A DNA stretch of 64,000 bases, taken from NCBI RefSeq assembly GCF_045062745.1, contig NZ_JBJGED010000001.1, forward strand, positions 1 through 64,000, written 5' to 3'. This stretch comes from Paenibacillus_AA sp045062745. GTDB lineage: Bacteria; Bacillota; Bacilli; Paenibacillales; NBRC-103111. The position numbers and the translations under genes were made by a program. The notes under the pieces are model-generated. The model had not been told where the DNA came from, made no database searches, and worked only from the letters and a program-made list of their open reading frames with translations. Shown in pieces: positions 17,105 to 26,030 of this stretch (the first letter of the stretch is position 1; every line of letters begins with the position of its first letter).

Positions 17105-19570
17105 TTATACCAAAGGTTCCACGCCGTCACCATCGGCCAGGTCATACACTGTCGGATCCGGCAGGAACGGGGTGAGCTCCCCCGGCACGAGCAGCGTCAG
17201 GTGATGCAACGCACGGGTGCACACTGTGTAGAACAGACGGCGTTCCCGCTCCTGGGCATACGCGGCTGCGCTGGCATCGTAAACGACGACGCCGTCGAAC
17301 TCGAGCCCCTTCGCCAAGTACGAAGGGATGACCACAATCCCTCGCTTGAACGTCTGCGTGTATTTGTTAATGAGCTCCAGCGCCGGGCCGGCTTCCGCTT
17401 CGGCCTTCGCTTCGGGCCGAGTGTCGACGCCGACGGCCGTCCCGGCCGGCGCGGCGTTCGGCCCGGCCTCCGGCTTGACGCGCAGCTCCAGCCCCGGCTC
17501 GAGCTCGAGCGCGAGCCCTTCGGCGGCCGGGCTGCCGCCCCCGTCCTCGCCGCCGGTCGCATCGCCCGGCTGCGCACCCGCCAGCAGAAGCCGCAGCGCC
17601 GCGTGCGCTTCCTCGGCCTCGTGCGCCGTCTTGCAGATGACGGCGATCGACGACGCGCCGGCCGCCTGCTGGCGGCGCACCGCTTCTGCCGCGGCGGCGG
17701 GGAGCCGGTCGCGCGCGGCCACGCGCACGACGAGCGGCCGGTCGCCGTCGCGGCTGAACGGCTCGATGTCGGTCCGCCGGATGACCGACATCGTTAGGTC
17801 GACGATCTCCCGCGTCGAGCGGTAGCTCTTCGTTAGCTCGAAGACGCGCGTCGACTCCGCGGGGAACAATCCTTGCAGCTCCTGCAGGCTGTTGCCGCTC
17901 ACAGACGTATGCGCCAGAATCGCCTGCTGGAAGTCGCCGAGCAGCGTCATGCCGCCTCGCGGATAAATCTTACGGATCATGTGCAGCTGGAACGGCGAGT
18001 AATCCTGCGCCTCGTCGATCATCAAATGCCGGATCGAATGGTGCTGTTCGACACCAACGAACGCTTGCCGCAAATACATAAGCGGGATCGCCTCTTCGTA
18101 CGGCAGCAGCTCGCCGCGCAAGCCCTCGAGCGTTTGCCGGCGGATCTCCTCCAGCTCTCCCTTCGCCTCCATCTTCTCGAACCACTGCTCGTAAAGCCCG
18201 CGGTAGTCGATGAAAGCGAGCCCTTCCACAGCGGCCTTCATCCGCTTGAAATGCGCGCCGACCCTCTTCTTGGCCATCTCCTGCAGTTCTTCGTCCGTGC
18301 CCAAATAGTTGTTTTGCTTTACTAAATTTTTGTACACGACCTGGACGTAATACGGATGCTTCGCCTTCAGCTCATCGGCGACCCAGAGCTTGATGTTCTC
18401 CACCCGCTTCCGTACGGTGAGCCCGGCGTAGTTCTCGTACCACAGCTTCTGCAGCTGCTCGACCGAGACGACCGTCCGGTTGCGGAAGCCGATCGGATTG
18501 AACCGCATCCCCTCCGTCTCCAGCGACGCAATATACGCGTCGAGCTGTTCGACGCAGGCTAGCGTGGCTTTCCAGCGGATCGCCCGGCTGCGCGCTTCCG
18601 TGTAGGCATCCCCGTCCGGCGCCGCGAGCAGCGACTCGAGTTGGATGAACGGGTCCTCTACGGGATGGTCCGGCCCAAGCGCCTCCTCCAGAAGCTGTTG
18701 GAAGGTCATCTGCCGCAGATTGTCCTCGCCCAGCTCGGGCAAGACCCCCGACACATAGTCGCTGAACAGGCTGTTGGGCGACAGCAGCAAAATGTCGTTC
18801 GCCTTCCATGTGTCGCGGTGGCTATACAGCATGTAAGCGGCCCGCTGCATGGCGGCCGACGTCTTCCCGCTGCCTGCGGCACCCTGTACGACCACAACTC
18901 GGTGAAGCGTATCGCGGATGATCTGGTTCTGCTCGCGCTGAATTGTCGTGACGATGCTCTTCATCTTGTCGTCTGCGTTCTGCCCGAGCATAAGCTGCAG
19001 CAGCCGATCGGCGATATGCAAGCCCGTGTCGAACATATGCTTCAGTTGGCCCTGGAAGATCAAAAACTGCCGCTTCAGCTCGATTGTGCCGCGGATCACG
19101 CCAGCCGGTGGTTCATACTCCGCTTCGCCCAGCTGGTAGTCATAGAACATCGAGGCGATCGGAGTCCGCCAGTCGTAGACGATCACCCGATCCTCGTTCG
19201 CATCGAGCACTGTGGACTTGCCGATATAGATCGGCTCGGCTTCAGACGTCCCCTGCTCCAGGAAGTCGATCCGGCCGAAGTAAGGCGCATCGAGCAGCAA
19301 TAGCAGTTTGCGCCTCGCATCGAAGGCATGCGAGTAGACGAGCTCCTGGCGATCCAGCTCCCGGGAGTACAGGCGAAAATCCTCTATAGACTCCACGAGC
19401 TCGTTCGGATCGTAGGCGATTTCGCCGAATTGCTTCCGCGCCTCGATGATATCAACCTTCCGGTTGGCAAGCACATCCTCCCACTTGTCCAGCTGATGGC
19501 GGATCAAGCTCAGCGTAGCATCGAGCCGCTCCACTTCCCGCTTCCATTCCTTCGTTTCCATAGCAGACAT
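17105..19570 (-). CDS. helD: HelD-type UvrD-like helicase (RNA polymerase recycling factor)
   Basis: An 821-residue SF1 ATPase. HelD proteins pull apart stalled or hibernating RNA polymerase complexes. The N-terminal ~200 residues contain a coiled coil (EVERLDATLSLIRHQLDKWE) that in HelD enters the secondary channel. Walker A is QGAAGSGKTSAAMQ, Walker B is LMIDEAQDYSP followed by LLGDFQQAI, and motif VI contains YTVCTRALHHLTLL. An unusual insert rich in Ala, Glu, Gly and Pro occupies roughly residues 665-735 in helicase domain 2. GGAGGAGGG lies nine bases before ATG 19570. It is a single-gene unit. Confidence 0.9.
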   Translation of the reverse strand: MSAMETKEWKREVERLDATLSLIRHQLDKWEDVLANRKVDIIEARKQFGEIAYDPNELVESIEDFRLYSRELDRQELVYSHAFDARRKLLLLLDAPYFGRIDFLEQGTSEAEPIYIGKSTVLDANEDRVIVYDWRTPIASMFYDYQLGEAEYEPPAGVIRGTIELKRQFLIFQGQLKHMFDTGLHIADRLLQLMLGQNADDKMKSIVTTIQREQNQIIRDTLHRVVVVQGAAGSGKTSAAMQRAAYMLYSHRDTWKANDILLLSPNSLFSDYVSGVLPELGEDNLRQMTFQQLLEEALGPDHPVEDPFIQLESLLAAPDGDAYTEARSRAIRWKATLACVEQLDAYIASLETEGMRFNPIGFRNRTVVSVEQLQKLWYENYAGLTVRKRVENIKLWVADELKAKHPYYVQVVYKNLVKQNNYLGTDEELQEMAKKRVGAHFKRMKAAVEGLAFIDYRGLYEQWFEKMEAKGELEEIRRQTLEGLRGELLPYEEAIPLMYLRQAFVGVEQHHSIRHLMIDEAQDYSPFQLHMIRKIYPRGGMTLLGDFQQAILAHTSVSGNSLQELQGLFPAESTRVFELTKSYRSTREIVDLTMSVIRRTDIEPFSRDGDRPLVVRVAARDRLPAAAAEAVRRQQAAGASSIAVICKTAHEAEEAHAALRLLLAGAQPGDATGGEDGGGSPAAEGLALELEPGLELRVKPEAGPNAAPAGTAVGVDTRPEAKAEAEAGPALELINKYTQTFKRGIVVIPSYLAKGLEFDGVVVYDASAAAYAQERERRLFYTVCTRALHHLTLLVPGELTPFLPDPTVYDLADGDGVEPLV

Positions 19571-19611
19571 TGTCGATTGCCCTCCTCCTTAAGATGCGAA
19601 AAGATCAGGTG

Positions 19612-19641
19612 TTGACACATCGCACTCTGTTGTTATATAAT
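19612..19641 (+). promoter_or_regulatory. Strong plus-strand SigA promoter with no obvious gene
   Basis: A perfect TTGACA and a perfect TATAAT are separated by 18 bases, directed away from helD. A weaker minus-strand pair (TTCACT, 18 bases, TATAAC) in the same DNA probably serves helD. Confidence 0.65.
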
Positions 19642-19648
19642 TATTATT

Positions 19649-19792
19649 GGGAAATAGTGAATCCGATACCTACCTCCCGTGAGCAACATTTCTATTCTAA
19701 CACAGAGCCTTTAGCGATTGCAATGGCTTTATTTTTGTTTATACATACAGGCAGGACCGCCCCGGGAGAACCCGTCGCGATCCTGTTTTTTT
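19649..19792 (+). ncRNA. Candidate small non-coding RNA between GNAT and helD genes
   Basis: A transcript of about 144 nt is implied by the consensus promoter just upstream and a terminator hairpin at 19752-19785 (CAGGA...TCCTG stem with internal mismatches) followed by seven T. An inner hairpin forms from AGCC and GGCT near 19697-19721. The only reading frame (ATG at 19722) begins late, runs through the terminator and codes for cysteine-rich low complexity, so a protein is unlikely. It could be a 6S-like or trans-acting RNA; no family was recognised. Confidence 0.4.
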
Positions 19793-19814
19793 GTTCGTGC
19801 CTTCCGCCACATGC

Positions 19815-19860
19815 CTCCTGCTCCTGCTCCTGCTCCTACTCCTGCTCCTACTCCCGCTCC
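19815..19860. repeat. Hexanucleotide microsatellite (CTCCTG / CTCCTA units)
   Basis: About seven imperfect tandem copies of CTCCTG/CTCCTA lie just downstream of the acetyltransferase stop codon. On the minus strand they read as AGGAGC-type units that resemble repeated Shine-Dalgarno sequences but precede no gene. Confidence 0.7.
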
Positions 19861-19879
19861 AGCTCTCGCGTCCACACGG

Positions 19880-20353
19880 CTAGTCCAACCGCTTTTCCAT
19901 GCAGTAGCTTTTGGGGCTGTTCACATACGGGCCGTACCGGTCAATCGGATAAAAGCCGAACTTGCGGTACAGCTGCACCGCCTCCACCAACAGCTCCCCG
20001 GTCTCGAGCCGGAGTGTCGTGCAGCCGCTCTCCCTCGCTTCTGCCTCCAGCGCGTTCAGGAGGCGGGAGGCGATCCCCTGCCTGCGGAAGGACGGGGCGA
20101 CGAAGAACCGCTTCAGCTCCATGCGCTCCGCATCCAGCGGCCGAACGGCGCCGCAGCCGGCCGGCTCCTCCCCGACATAGGCGACGGAGAAGCGAATGCC
20201 CGCGGTGTCCTCCGGGTCCTCCAGATCGACGCCGAATATATCCTGCGGCTCGTACTGCTCCAGCAGCTCCCGATCAAGCTGCTCGATTAAGCCCGCCAGC
20301 TCCGAGTGATCCACCGGCACCCTTTCTATCCGGATCCGATCGCTCACGTTCAT
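19880..20353 (-). CDS. GNAT-family N-acetyltransferase
   Basis: About 157 residues with the GNAT acetyl-CoA fold: ELKRFFVAPSFRRQGIASRL contains the R-x-x-G-x-A pyrophosphate-binding loop, and LYRKFGFYPIDRYGPYVNSP is the usual C-terminal beta-bulge region. The ATG at 20353 overlaps the stop of the upstream oxidoreductase (AATGA) with GGAGGGAG just before it, so translation is coupled and the more upstream ATG is less likely. It is third in an operon with the MFS transporter and oxidoreductase. The acceptor substrate is unknown. Confidence 0.88.
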   Translation of the reverse strand: MNVSDRIRIERVPVDHSELAGLIEQLDRELLEQYEPQDIFGVDLEDPEDTAGIRFSVAYVGEEPAGCGAVRPLDAERMELKRFFVAPSFRRQGIASRLLNALEAEARESGCTTLRLETGELLVEAVQLYRKFGFYPIDRYGPYVNSPKSYCMEKRLD

Positions 20354-21327
20354 TTCTCTCCCTCCCGGCATAGCCGCTCAATCAGCCGATGCGTCTCCAA
20401 TACACGGTCCGCCCGAATCGTGCACTTCTCTGGCGTGTCCAGCGTCTCCAGAAAATGCTCCACCGCCCCGGCGAAGCCGCGCCGGACTCCGATCGGCTCC
20501 CAGCTGCCGAACTGCCGCTTCGACTCTCCGGTTCGGGCATCCCGCCAGACGGCCGACTCCAGATTCGTCACCTCGACCGACCGGCCGCCTCCGTGCAGCT
20601 CGAGCTTCTCGAGGTCCGCACCGGCCCGGCGGTTCATGCTGAACCATGCCATCGCCCCTTTGCTCCCACGCCGTCCGTCAGCTTCGCTTGACAGGCCGCG
20701 TCCGAGCGCCAGGCTGCCGGACACGTGCAGGAGCCGGCCGTCGCCGTCGCGCTCCTGCAGGCAGCCGAGCAGCTCGTGGGGCCCGGCCCCGAGCCACAAG
20801 AGCAGGTCGACGACGTGGATCAAGTCGTCGTACATCGTCTCCCGCGCGCTCAGCGCTTGCGGGCGGGTGCGGTGCTTCTGCGCGGCGCACAGGTCGAAGC
20901 CTCCGGCTTCCTCCAGCCACGCCCTCGCCTCCGCATACATAGGGGCGAAGCGGCGGTTGAAGCCGACCGCGAACAGCGTGCCCCGAGCGCGCGCCGCCTC
21001 GGCCATCCGCTCGCACGCTTCGAGCTCGTACGCGAGCGGCTTGTCCACGTACACCGCGATCTCTCGCTCGAGACACGCCGTGACGATCGCTTCATGCGTC
21101 TCCGTCGGGCTGTGCACGAACACCGCGTCGAGGTCGCGGGCTAGCAGCGCCTCCAGCTCCAGGAACCGCCCCTGAATCCGGTAGCGCTCCCCGATCGCCT
21201 CAACCGTTTCCCGCCGGCGGCTGAGGATACCCTCGATTTGCACGCCCGGATGCTGCCCCAGGATCGGCAAATACGCTTTTTGCGCAATATCGCCTAGGCC
21301 CACGATCGCGATCTTTTTCCGTCTCAT
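20350..21327 (-). CDS. Gfo/Idh/MocA-family NAD(P)-dependent oxidoreductase
   Basis: 325 residues. The N-terminal Rossmann domain begins KKIAIVGLGDIAQKAYLPIL with the dinucleotide-binding glycine pattern. CLEREIAVYVDKPLAYELEAC contains the EKP-like motif (here DKP) with the catalytic lysine. VGFNRRFAPMY follows, and DLIHVVDLLLWLGAG supplies a His in the active-site region. Members oxidise or reduce sugars, inositols or related polyols, or act in sugar modification. It lies 24 bp downstream of the MFS gene with GAGAGAGG before its ATG. The substrate cannot be assigned. Confidence 0.9.
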   Translation of the reverse strand: MRRKKIAIVGLGDIAQKAYLPILGQHPGVQIEGILSRRRETVEAIGERYRIQGRFLELEALLARDLDAVFVHSPTETHEAIVTACLEREIAVYVDKPLAYELEACERMAEAARARGTLFAVGFNRRFAPMYAEARAWLEEAGGFDLCAAQKHRTRPQALSARETMYDDLIHVVDLLLWLGAGPHELLGCLQERDGDGRLLHVSGSLALGRGLSSEADGRRGSKGAMAWFSMNRRAGADLEKLELHGGGRSVEVTNLESAVWRDARTGESKRQFGSWEPIGVRRGFAGAVEHFLETLDTPEKCTIRADRVLETHRLIERLCREGEK

Positions 21328-21351
21328 CCGTTCGCCTCTCTCGTTATAAGA

Positions 21352-22614
21352 TTATCCCTGATTCTCACGCAACGCTCGGCGCCCCAGGAGCGCCGCGATC
21401 AGGACCAGGACGATCCCCACCGTGACGGCGATGCCGAACGTCCGCACCCACGCCGGGGTGTACGCCAAATGCTTGTAGACCAAGCCCCCCAAGACCGGCC
21501 CAATGAACCCGGCCAGCCCGGTGATGCCGTAGAACACCGCGATGAACATCGGCCGCTCGCTCTTCGGCGTATCGCCGACCACGAAGTTGAACAGCAGCTG
21601 ATTGAAGCCGCCGGTTCCGATGCCGAGCAGGATGTGAATGAGGAACAGGACCGGGATCGCCGACGCGACCGAGGTCAAGCCCCACAGCAGGCTGGACGTC
21701 GCGATGAGCGGCATCGTCCAGAACAACAGCGTCCGGGTGGAGAACCGCATGTTGAGCGTCCCCCAGACGTAATAGCTAGCCATCATGGCGACATTTTGGC
21801 TCATCGTAATGAACGAAATCCACGAATAGCTTATCTGCATCAAATCGAGCATAACATAGTTGTAGAACGGGATGGATAAGCCCTGCAGCAGCAGCCAGAG
21901 CGCGATGAACAGCGTCGCCTTCAGGAACGGCCGGTGCAGGAACGGCTGCACGATCATCCTCCGCATGTCCTGCTGCTCGGACGGGGCGAACGGCAAGTTC
22001 GGGTAGCGCGTGAAGGCCAGCACATTCAAGACGGAACAGACCGCGCAGATGACGTACAGGATATGAAACCCCGTCGGCTCCGGCGTCCGGTCTAGTATTT
22101 GGCCTCCGATGACCAGCACGACGCAGCCTAACGCCCAGATGAGGGAGTTCCTCAGCCCGAAATACCGTCCCCGCACCTTCGCCGGCACCATGTCGGCCAT
22201 GAGCGACGTGTAGAACACGATCCCGAACGCGTTGGAAGCGAACGCCGCCATCGTCACAAAAATATAGACGACCACCCACCATTCGTGCGGGACGAAGAAA
22301 GGAATCAGCCCGGTCGACGTCCAGATGATCCGATGCATGCCGCCGAAGAGGAGCAGACCGATTTTCCGGTTTTGAAACTTTTGTATTAGGATGGCGCTCA
22401 AGATCTGCAGCACGTTGGCCAAGTTCGGAATGGCCAGGACGATCCCGATCTGCGTGGAGCTCGCTCCGAGATAGAGCAAGAATCCCGTCAGATAAGGACC
22501 CCCGAGCAGCAGCATTACGATAATGGCGGGGAACCCTTCCATCGTAGCGGCGATCATGCCATTGCGGGAGATGGACCTCTTCTTCTGTCTGACCGGCTGA
22601 ACCGCTTGCTGCAT
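21352..22614 (-). CDS. Major facilitator superfamily transporter
   Basis: 420 residues with about 12 hydrophobic segments and a ~20-residue basic N-terminus. LASSTQIGIVLAIPNLANVL lies between the first helices and KVRGRYFGLRNSLIW resembles the loop 2-3 motif of MFS exporters. DTPKSERPMFIAVFYGITGL lies in the second half. It is the first gene of an operon with an oxidoreductase and an acetyltransferase, which suggests transport of a sugar or small metabolite modified by these enzymes, or efflux. AAGGGAGA precedes ATG 22614 by seven bases. The substrate is unknown. Confidence 0.9.
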   Translation of the reverse strand: MQQAVQPVRQKKRSISRNGMIAATMEGFPAIIVMLLLGGPYLTGFLLYLGASSTQIGIVLAIPNLANVLQILSAILIQKFQNRKIGLLLFGGMHRIIWTSTGLIPFFVPHEWWVVVYIFVTMAAFASNAFGIVFYTSLMADMVPAKVRGRYFGLRNSLIWALGCVVLVIGGQILDRTPEPTGFHILYVICAVCSVLNVLAFTRYPNLPFAPSEQQDMRRMIVQPFLHRPFLKATLFIALWLLLQGLSIPFYNYVMLDLMQISYSWISFITMSQNVAMMASYYVWGTLNMRFSTRTLLFWTMPLIATSSLLWGLTSVASAIPVLFLIHILLGIGTGGFNQLLFNFVVGDTPKSERPMFIAVFYGITGLAGFIGPVLGGLVYKHLAYTPAWVRTFGIAVTVGIVLVLIAALLGRRALRENQG

Positions 22615-22725
22615 TGAACATTCTCCCTTGCGCTCTTGGCTTGTGACACATTTCTACATCTTCAAACCTATCGCGCGGTATGGTATGATAAATATTAGCG
22701 TAATTTTTTTCAGGAGGCTCATTGA

Positions 22726-23295
22726 ATGAAAGTGAATAACGTGCTGCTTGCCCTCGGACTCCTATTGTTTATCGGCTTATTCGGCGCCAGCATTTGGAAG
22801 CAATCGCCCGTTCTCCTCTACATCGCAAGCGCTCTACCGATTTTTGTCGTTCCTTTCCTGCCCGACATTCGCACCTCCCAGAAGCTGAATTCGAACAAAC
22901 AGTCGGCCCAGACGGTGAAGCTTACAGACGCCAGCGGGGAAGAAGCCGATTGGCTCGTGATTACGTTCCATCCCGGAACGGTCTATTGGAACAAAAAATG
23001 GCTCGTCATTCCGACCCAAGGCGTAACATCCGTCTCCGAAATTCATACCGATGATTATACCGTATCTCTGCCGGTATTGAAATATGATTTGCGTACCAAG
23101 AAAAAGCGCAACGGCCAAATCTCCATCTACTTGCCGAACCTGCTCGAACGCACGCAGAGCTTGAGCTTCACGGTGGATGAAGTCAGTCGTCTAATGATCC
23201 GGATGGACGATCTCGAGGATCTGCTGCCGCGCCCGTCCAGCGCACCGGTGGCTGCCCCTGCGGTTTTGAATTCCACCACCAACACGAGTGCCTAA
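22726..23295 (+). CDS. Conserved membrane protein of unknown function
   Basis: 189 residues, not recognised. Two N-terminal hydrophobic helices (VLLALGLLLFIGLFGASIW and LLYIASALPIFVVPFL) are followed by a ~110-residue soluble domain with alternating beta-strand character (WLVITFHPGTVYWNKKWLVI) and an Ala/Pro/Ser-rich tail. The soluble part could be a small beta-barrel resembling bacterial PH-like domains, but that is a guess. CAGGAGG lies eight bases before the ATG. It is a monocistronic unit closed by a terminator at 23305, divergent from the MFS operon. Confidence 0.75.
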   Translation: MKVNNVLLALGLLLFIGLFGASIWKQSPVLLYIASALPIFVVPFLPDIRTSQKLNSNKQSAQTVKLTDASGEEADWLVITFHPGTVYWNKKWLVIPTQGVTSVSEIHTDDYTVSLPVLKYDLRTKKKRNGQISIYLPNLLERTQSLSFTVDEVSRLMIRMDDLEDLLPRPSSAPVAAPAVLNSTTNTSA

Positions 23296-23304
23296 ACGTA
23301 GAAT

Positions 23305-23342
23305 CAGGCTGCACCTCTTCGGGAGAGTGCAGCCTGTTTTTG
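23305..23342. terminator. Terminator shared by convergent genes
   Basis: The stem AGGCTGCAC / GTGCAGCCT with further pairing inside is followed by GTTTTTG on the plus strand, just before the stop codon of the convergent aldo/keto reductase gene. Confidence 0.8.
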
Positions 23343-23344
23343 TT

Positions 23345-24379
23345 CTATCCGCTGATCGGAACCGTTTTATAGTAGCCTGCGGCTTCTTGGATCACACGCT
23401 GCATCGGCAGCTGATAGGGACATAGCTGCTGGCAGAGGGGCTTCTCCTTGCACGGCTCGTAGTCCGCGCAGGACAGGATGGCCTCCTTGTGCTTTTGGTA
23501 GAAGCCGTCGCCTTTCGGCAGCAAGCCGAACGTCTCGCGCACCTTGCTCGAGATCATCACGTCCGGAATGGCGATGCCGAGCGGGCAGGAACAGTAGTTG
23601 CAGCGCCGGCAATTGTGCTCGCCCAGCTGAGCGGCCAGCTGCTCCAGCTCTTCCCGTTCGTCCTGCTCCACCTCTTGCTCCATCGCCGCGAGGTTCATCT
23701 TCACTTCCTCGACGCTGACCATGCCGGAGATGATGACGTGCACGTCCTGGCTGTACGGATAGCGGATCGCCTTCTCTACCGGTTGGATAAACCCGCCGGA
23801 GAGCGGCTTCATCGCCACCTTCCCCATGTTCAGCTCCGTCATCTTCGGGATCAGGTCGCGATTCGCGAACGGCTGAGCCAAGTTCAGGTGGAACAGCACC
23901 TGATCGAACTTCCCGGACGCGATCCACTTCGTCAGCAGCTCCGGCCGGTGGCCGCTGATGCCGATGTGGCGCACCTTGCCGGCCGCCTTCGCCTCCAGCG
24001 CGGCTTCGTACGCGCCCTCCGGCTCCATCGCCTGCTTGAACTCGTTCACATAGTTCACATAGTGAATCTGCAGCAGGTCGACGTGGTCGGTCTTCATCCG
24101 CAGCAAGCTGCGGTCGATCTCTTCCTTCGCCGAGGCGTAGTCCCGCTTGCCTGTCTTGGTCGCGAGGAAATATTCGTCGCGCCGGTGCGAGATCGTCTCG
24201 CCGATGATCTCCTCGCTGTTGCGGTACGCGGCCGCGGTATCGATGTAGTTGATGCCGCGGTCCAGCGCGTAGTTCATTGCCGCGCGCGCCTGCTCGAGCG
24301 GGACGCCCGGCAAGTTCATCGCCCCGAAGCCGAGTGCGGAGACGTTGTAGCCGATTTTACCGAATGTACTGTATCGCAA
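23345..24379 (-). CDS. Aldo/keto reductase with C-terminal 4Fe-4S ferredoxin-type domain
   Basis: 344 residues. Residues 1-240 form an AKR (beta/alpha)8 barrel: LGFGAMNLPG, the catalytic-Tyr region GINYIDTAAAYRNSEEIIG, a Lys in FLATKTGKRD, and LLQIHYVNYVNEF. The C-terminal ~100 residues carry CRRCNYCSCPLGIAIPD and further cysteines (SCADYEPCKEKPLCQQLCP), typical of ferredoxin-fused AKRs such as YdhV/YccK relatives. The start is TTG at 24379, supported by GAGGGG six bases upstream and by family N-termini; no ATG fits. Substrates of this subgroup are largely unknown. It is a single-gene unit. Confidence 0.9.
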   Translation of the reverse strand: MRYSTFGKIGYNVSALGFGAMNLPGVPLEQARAAMNYALDRGINYIDTAAAYRNSEEIIGETISHRRDEYFLATKTGKRDYASAKEEIDRSLLRMKTDHVDLLQIHYVNYVNEFKQAMEPEGAYEAALEAKAAGKVRHIGISGHRPELLTKWIASGKFDQVLFHLNLAQPFANRDLIPKMTELNMGKVAMKPLSGGFIQPVEKAIRYPYSQDVHVIISGMVSVEEVKMNLAAMEQEVEQDEREELEQLAAQLGEHNCRRCNYCSCPLGIAIPDVMISSKVRETFGLLPKGDGFYQKHKEAILSCADYEPCKEKPLCQQLCPYQLPMQRVIQEAAGYYKTVPISG

Positions 24380-24467
24380 AGTGGTCCCCTCGTTCCCTTT
24401 TCACTCCTAGATCCCATGAATCAGCAGCTTCCAGTTTGGTTATTACTCTCTATTCTAGCACACCCTC

Positions 24468-25832
24468 TTACATAGCGGGGAGCGTAATATGAAAGGAAGT
24501 GCCTTCGCCCACCACACTGTCGACGCCGATCGCGCCGCCGTGGTTTTTGATGATGCGGTAACAGACGGCAAGCCCTAGTCCGGTGCCCTCTTCCTTCGTC
24601 GTGAAGAACGGGTCGAACAGCCGGGACAGCGTATGGTGATCCATTCCGGTGCCGTTGTCCTGCAGATGGATGCGCACCTTCCCGCCCTGCCTGTCCGCCG
24701 AGATGCGGATCAAGCCTTTGCGGTTCGAAGCGGCCCGATCGACCGCGTCGAGGGAGTTCTTCACCAGGTTCAGCAGCGCCTGCTTCACCTGCTTCACATC
24801 GATGCACACCGTCAGCTGCGCATCGACCGGCGAGACCTCGATGTCGCAGCCCCGTAAAAGCGCCTCGCTCTCGAACAGCAGCCGGATTTCCTTCAGCAGC
24901 GCGCTGATGTGGACCTCCTGCTTGTCCGGCGTGGAGGGCTTGGACGAATTCAAAAATTCGTAGATGATTCCGTTGGCCCGGTCGATCTCGTCCAGGATAA
25001 TTTTGGCGTAGTCTTCCTTGCCGAGCTGCTTCAGATGAGGGCGGAGCAGCTGAATGAATCCGCGGATCGAAGTGAGCGGGTTGCGCACCTCGTGGGCGAT
25101 GGAGGCGGCGATCTTGCCGAGCAGGGCTAGCTTGTCGTTCTGGTACGCGGACTGCTCGATGCGCTTGAAATCGGTAATGTCCTTCACGCTGATCAGGATG
25201 TCGCCGTCCATGTCTTCCCCGTATGTAGCGGTCACCAAGTAGTGGCGGCCGGCCTCGTCGATAACTTCCTGATATCTCAGCCGGTATTCGTACATTTCCC
25301 GGTACAATTTGTAGATCAGCTTGCGGAACGACCCGGACAATGCGGTATGGCCGAGCAACTCCCTCAAGCTGCAGCCGAGAATCGACTTGCGGGGCACGTT
25401 CAGGAATTTCGCCATCTGCACATTGACGAACGAGACATACCCATCGATATCGAACATGATGATGCCGCAGTCGAGATGCTGCAACACGTCCTCATATTTG
25501 CTGGAAGCAAGGCTTGAGCGGTTGTGAATTTTGAACATCAATTCGCGCAGCTCATGAACGGGGTTTTCGGACGACTCGAGCTTCGCGGAAGCATACCGGC
25601 CGTATACCATAACGTCGATAAGGAATAATAAGGATAGCTTATGCATGCGGATCGCTTCTTCCGGATCGACCCCGGATACAAGCGTGCTTAGGCAGCGCTC
25701 ATGGAGCATGACGATCTCTTCGGGCAGTGAGTCGGCGAGTGCGGGGCTGAGCTGTGAAGCGGAATTCCCCAGGCTGCCGGTCTGAACGTATTGCTTCAAC
25801 GCCCGTATGTACAGCTTCCTCTTCTCGGACAT
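24468..25832 (-). CDS. Orphan soluble PAS sensor histidine kinase (sporulation-kinase-like)
   Basis: 454 residues without membrane segments. An N-terminal ~110-residue region of unknown fold is followed by a PAS domain (~113-220, HLDCGIIMFDIDGYVSFVN), a HisKA domain with SIAHEVRNPLTSIRGF containing the phosphorylated His, and HATPase_c with NLVKNSLDAV (N box), DNGTGM (G1) and FFTTKEEGTGLGLAV. No response regulator adjoins it, as for the Kin kinases that feed the Spo0F/Spo0A phosphorelay. ATG 25832 with GAAGGGG is preferred over the longer ORF. The role in sporulation is inference from architecture. Confidence 0.9.
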   Translation of the reverse strand: MSEKRKLYIRALKQYVQTGSLGNSASQLSPALADSLPEEIVMLHERCLSTLVSGVDPEEAIRMHKLSLLFLIDVMVYGRYASAKLESSENPVHELRELMFKIHNRSSLASSKYEDVLQHLDCGIIMFDIDGYVSFVNVQMAKFLNVPRKSILGCSLRELLGHTALSGSFRKLIYKLYREMYEYRLRYQEVIDEAGRHYLVTATYGEDMDGDILISVKDITDFKRIEQSAYQNDKLALLGKIAASIAHEVRNPLTSIRGFIQLLRPHLKQLGKEDYAKIILDEIDRANGIIYEFLNSSKPSTPDKQEVHISALLKEIRLLFESEALLRGCDIEVSPVDAQLTVCIDVKQVKQALLNLVKNSLDAVDRAASNRKGLIRISADRQGGKVRIHLQDNGTGMDHHTLSRLFDPFFTTKEEGTGLGLAVCYRIIKNHGGAIGVDSVVGEGTSFHITLPAM

Positions 25833-25936
25833 GACTCGCCCCTTCTCTCTACGGAATTCGCGCGAATACACCAGTATCATAGACGGTTCCGCCTGAATTC
25901 GTCAATCGCGAATAACCTTGAACTTTGTCGAAACAG

Positions 25937-25972
25937 CAAGACCTCTCCTCCAACGGAGAAAAGGTCTCATTT
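25937..25972 (-). terminator. Probable terminator of sigI-rsgI
   Basis: On the minus strand GAGACCTTTTCTCC pairs with GGAGGAGAGGTCT around a GTT loop, about 60-90 bp after the rsgI stop codon. The following T content is modest. Confidence 0.6.
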
Positions 25973-26030
25973 ATTCCTTGTGCCGGTCTGCCGGCTTATT
26001 ATGTAAGTGGGGGCCTGCCCCAAGAATGCA

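Noticed and set aside
19570..20373. Plus-strand Cys/Ser/Arg-rich open frame
   Set aside because: It crosses the small-RNA terminator and hexanucleotide repeat and is antisense to the acetyltransferase gene; composition is low-complexity.
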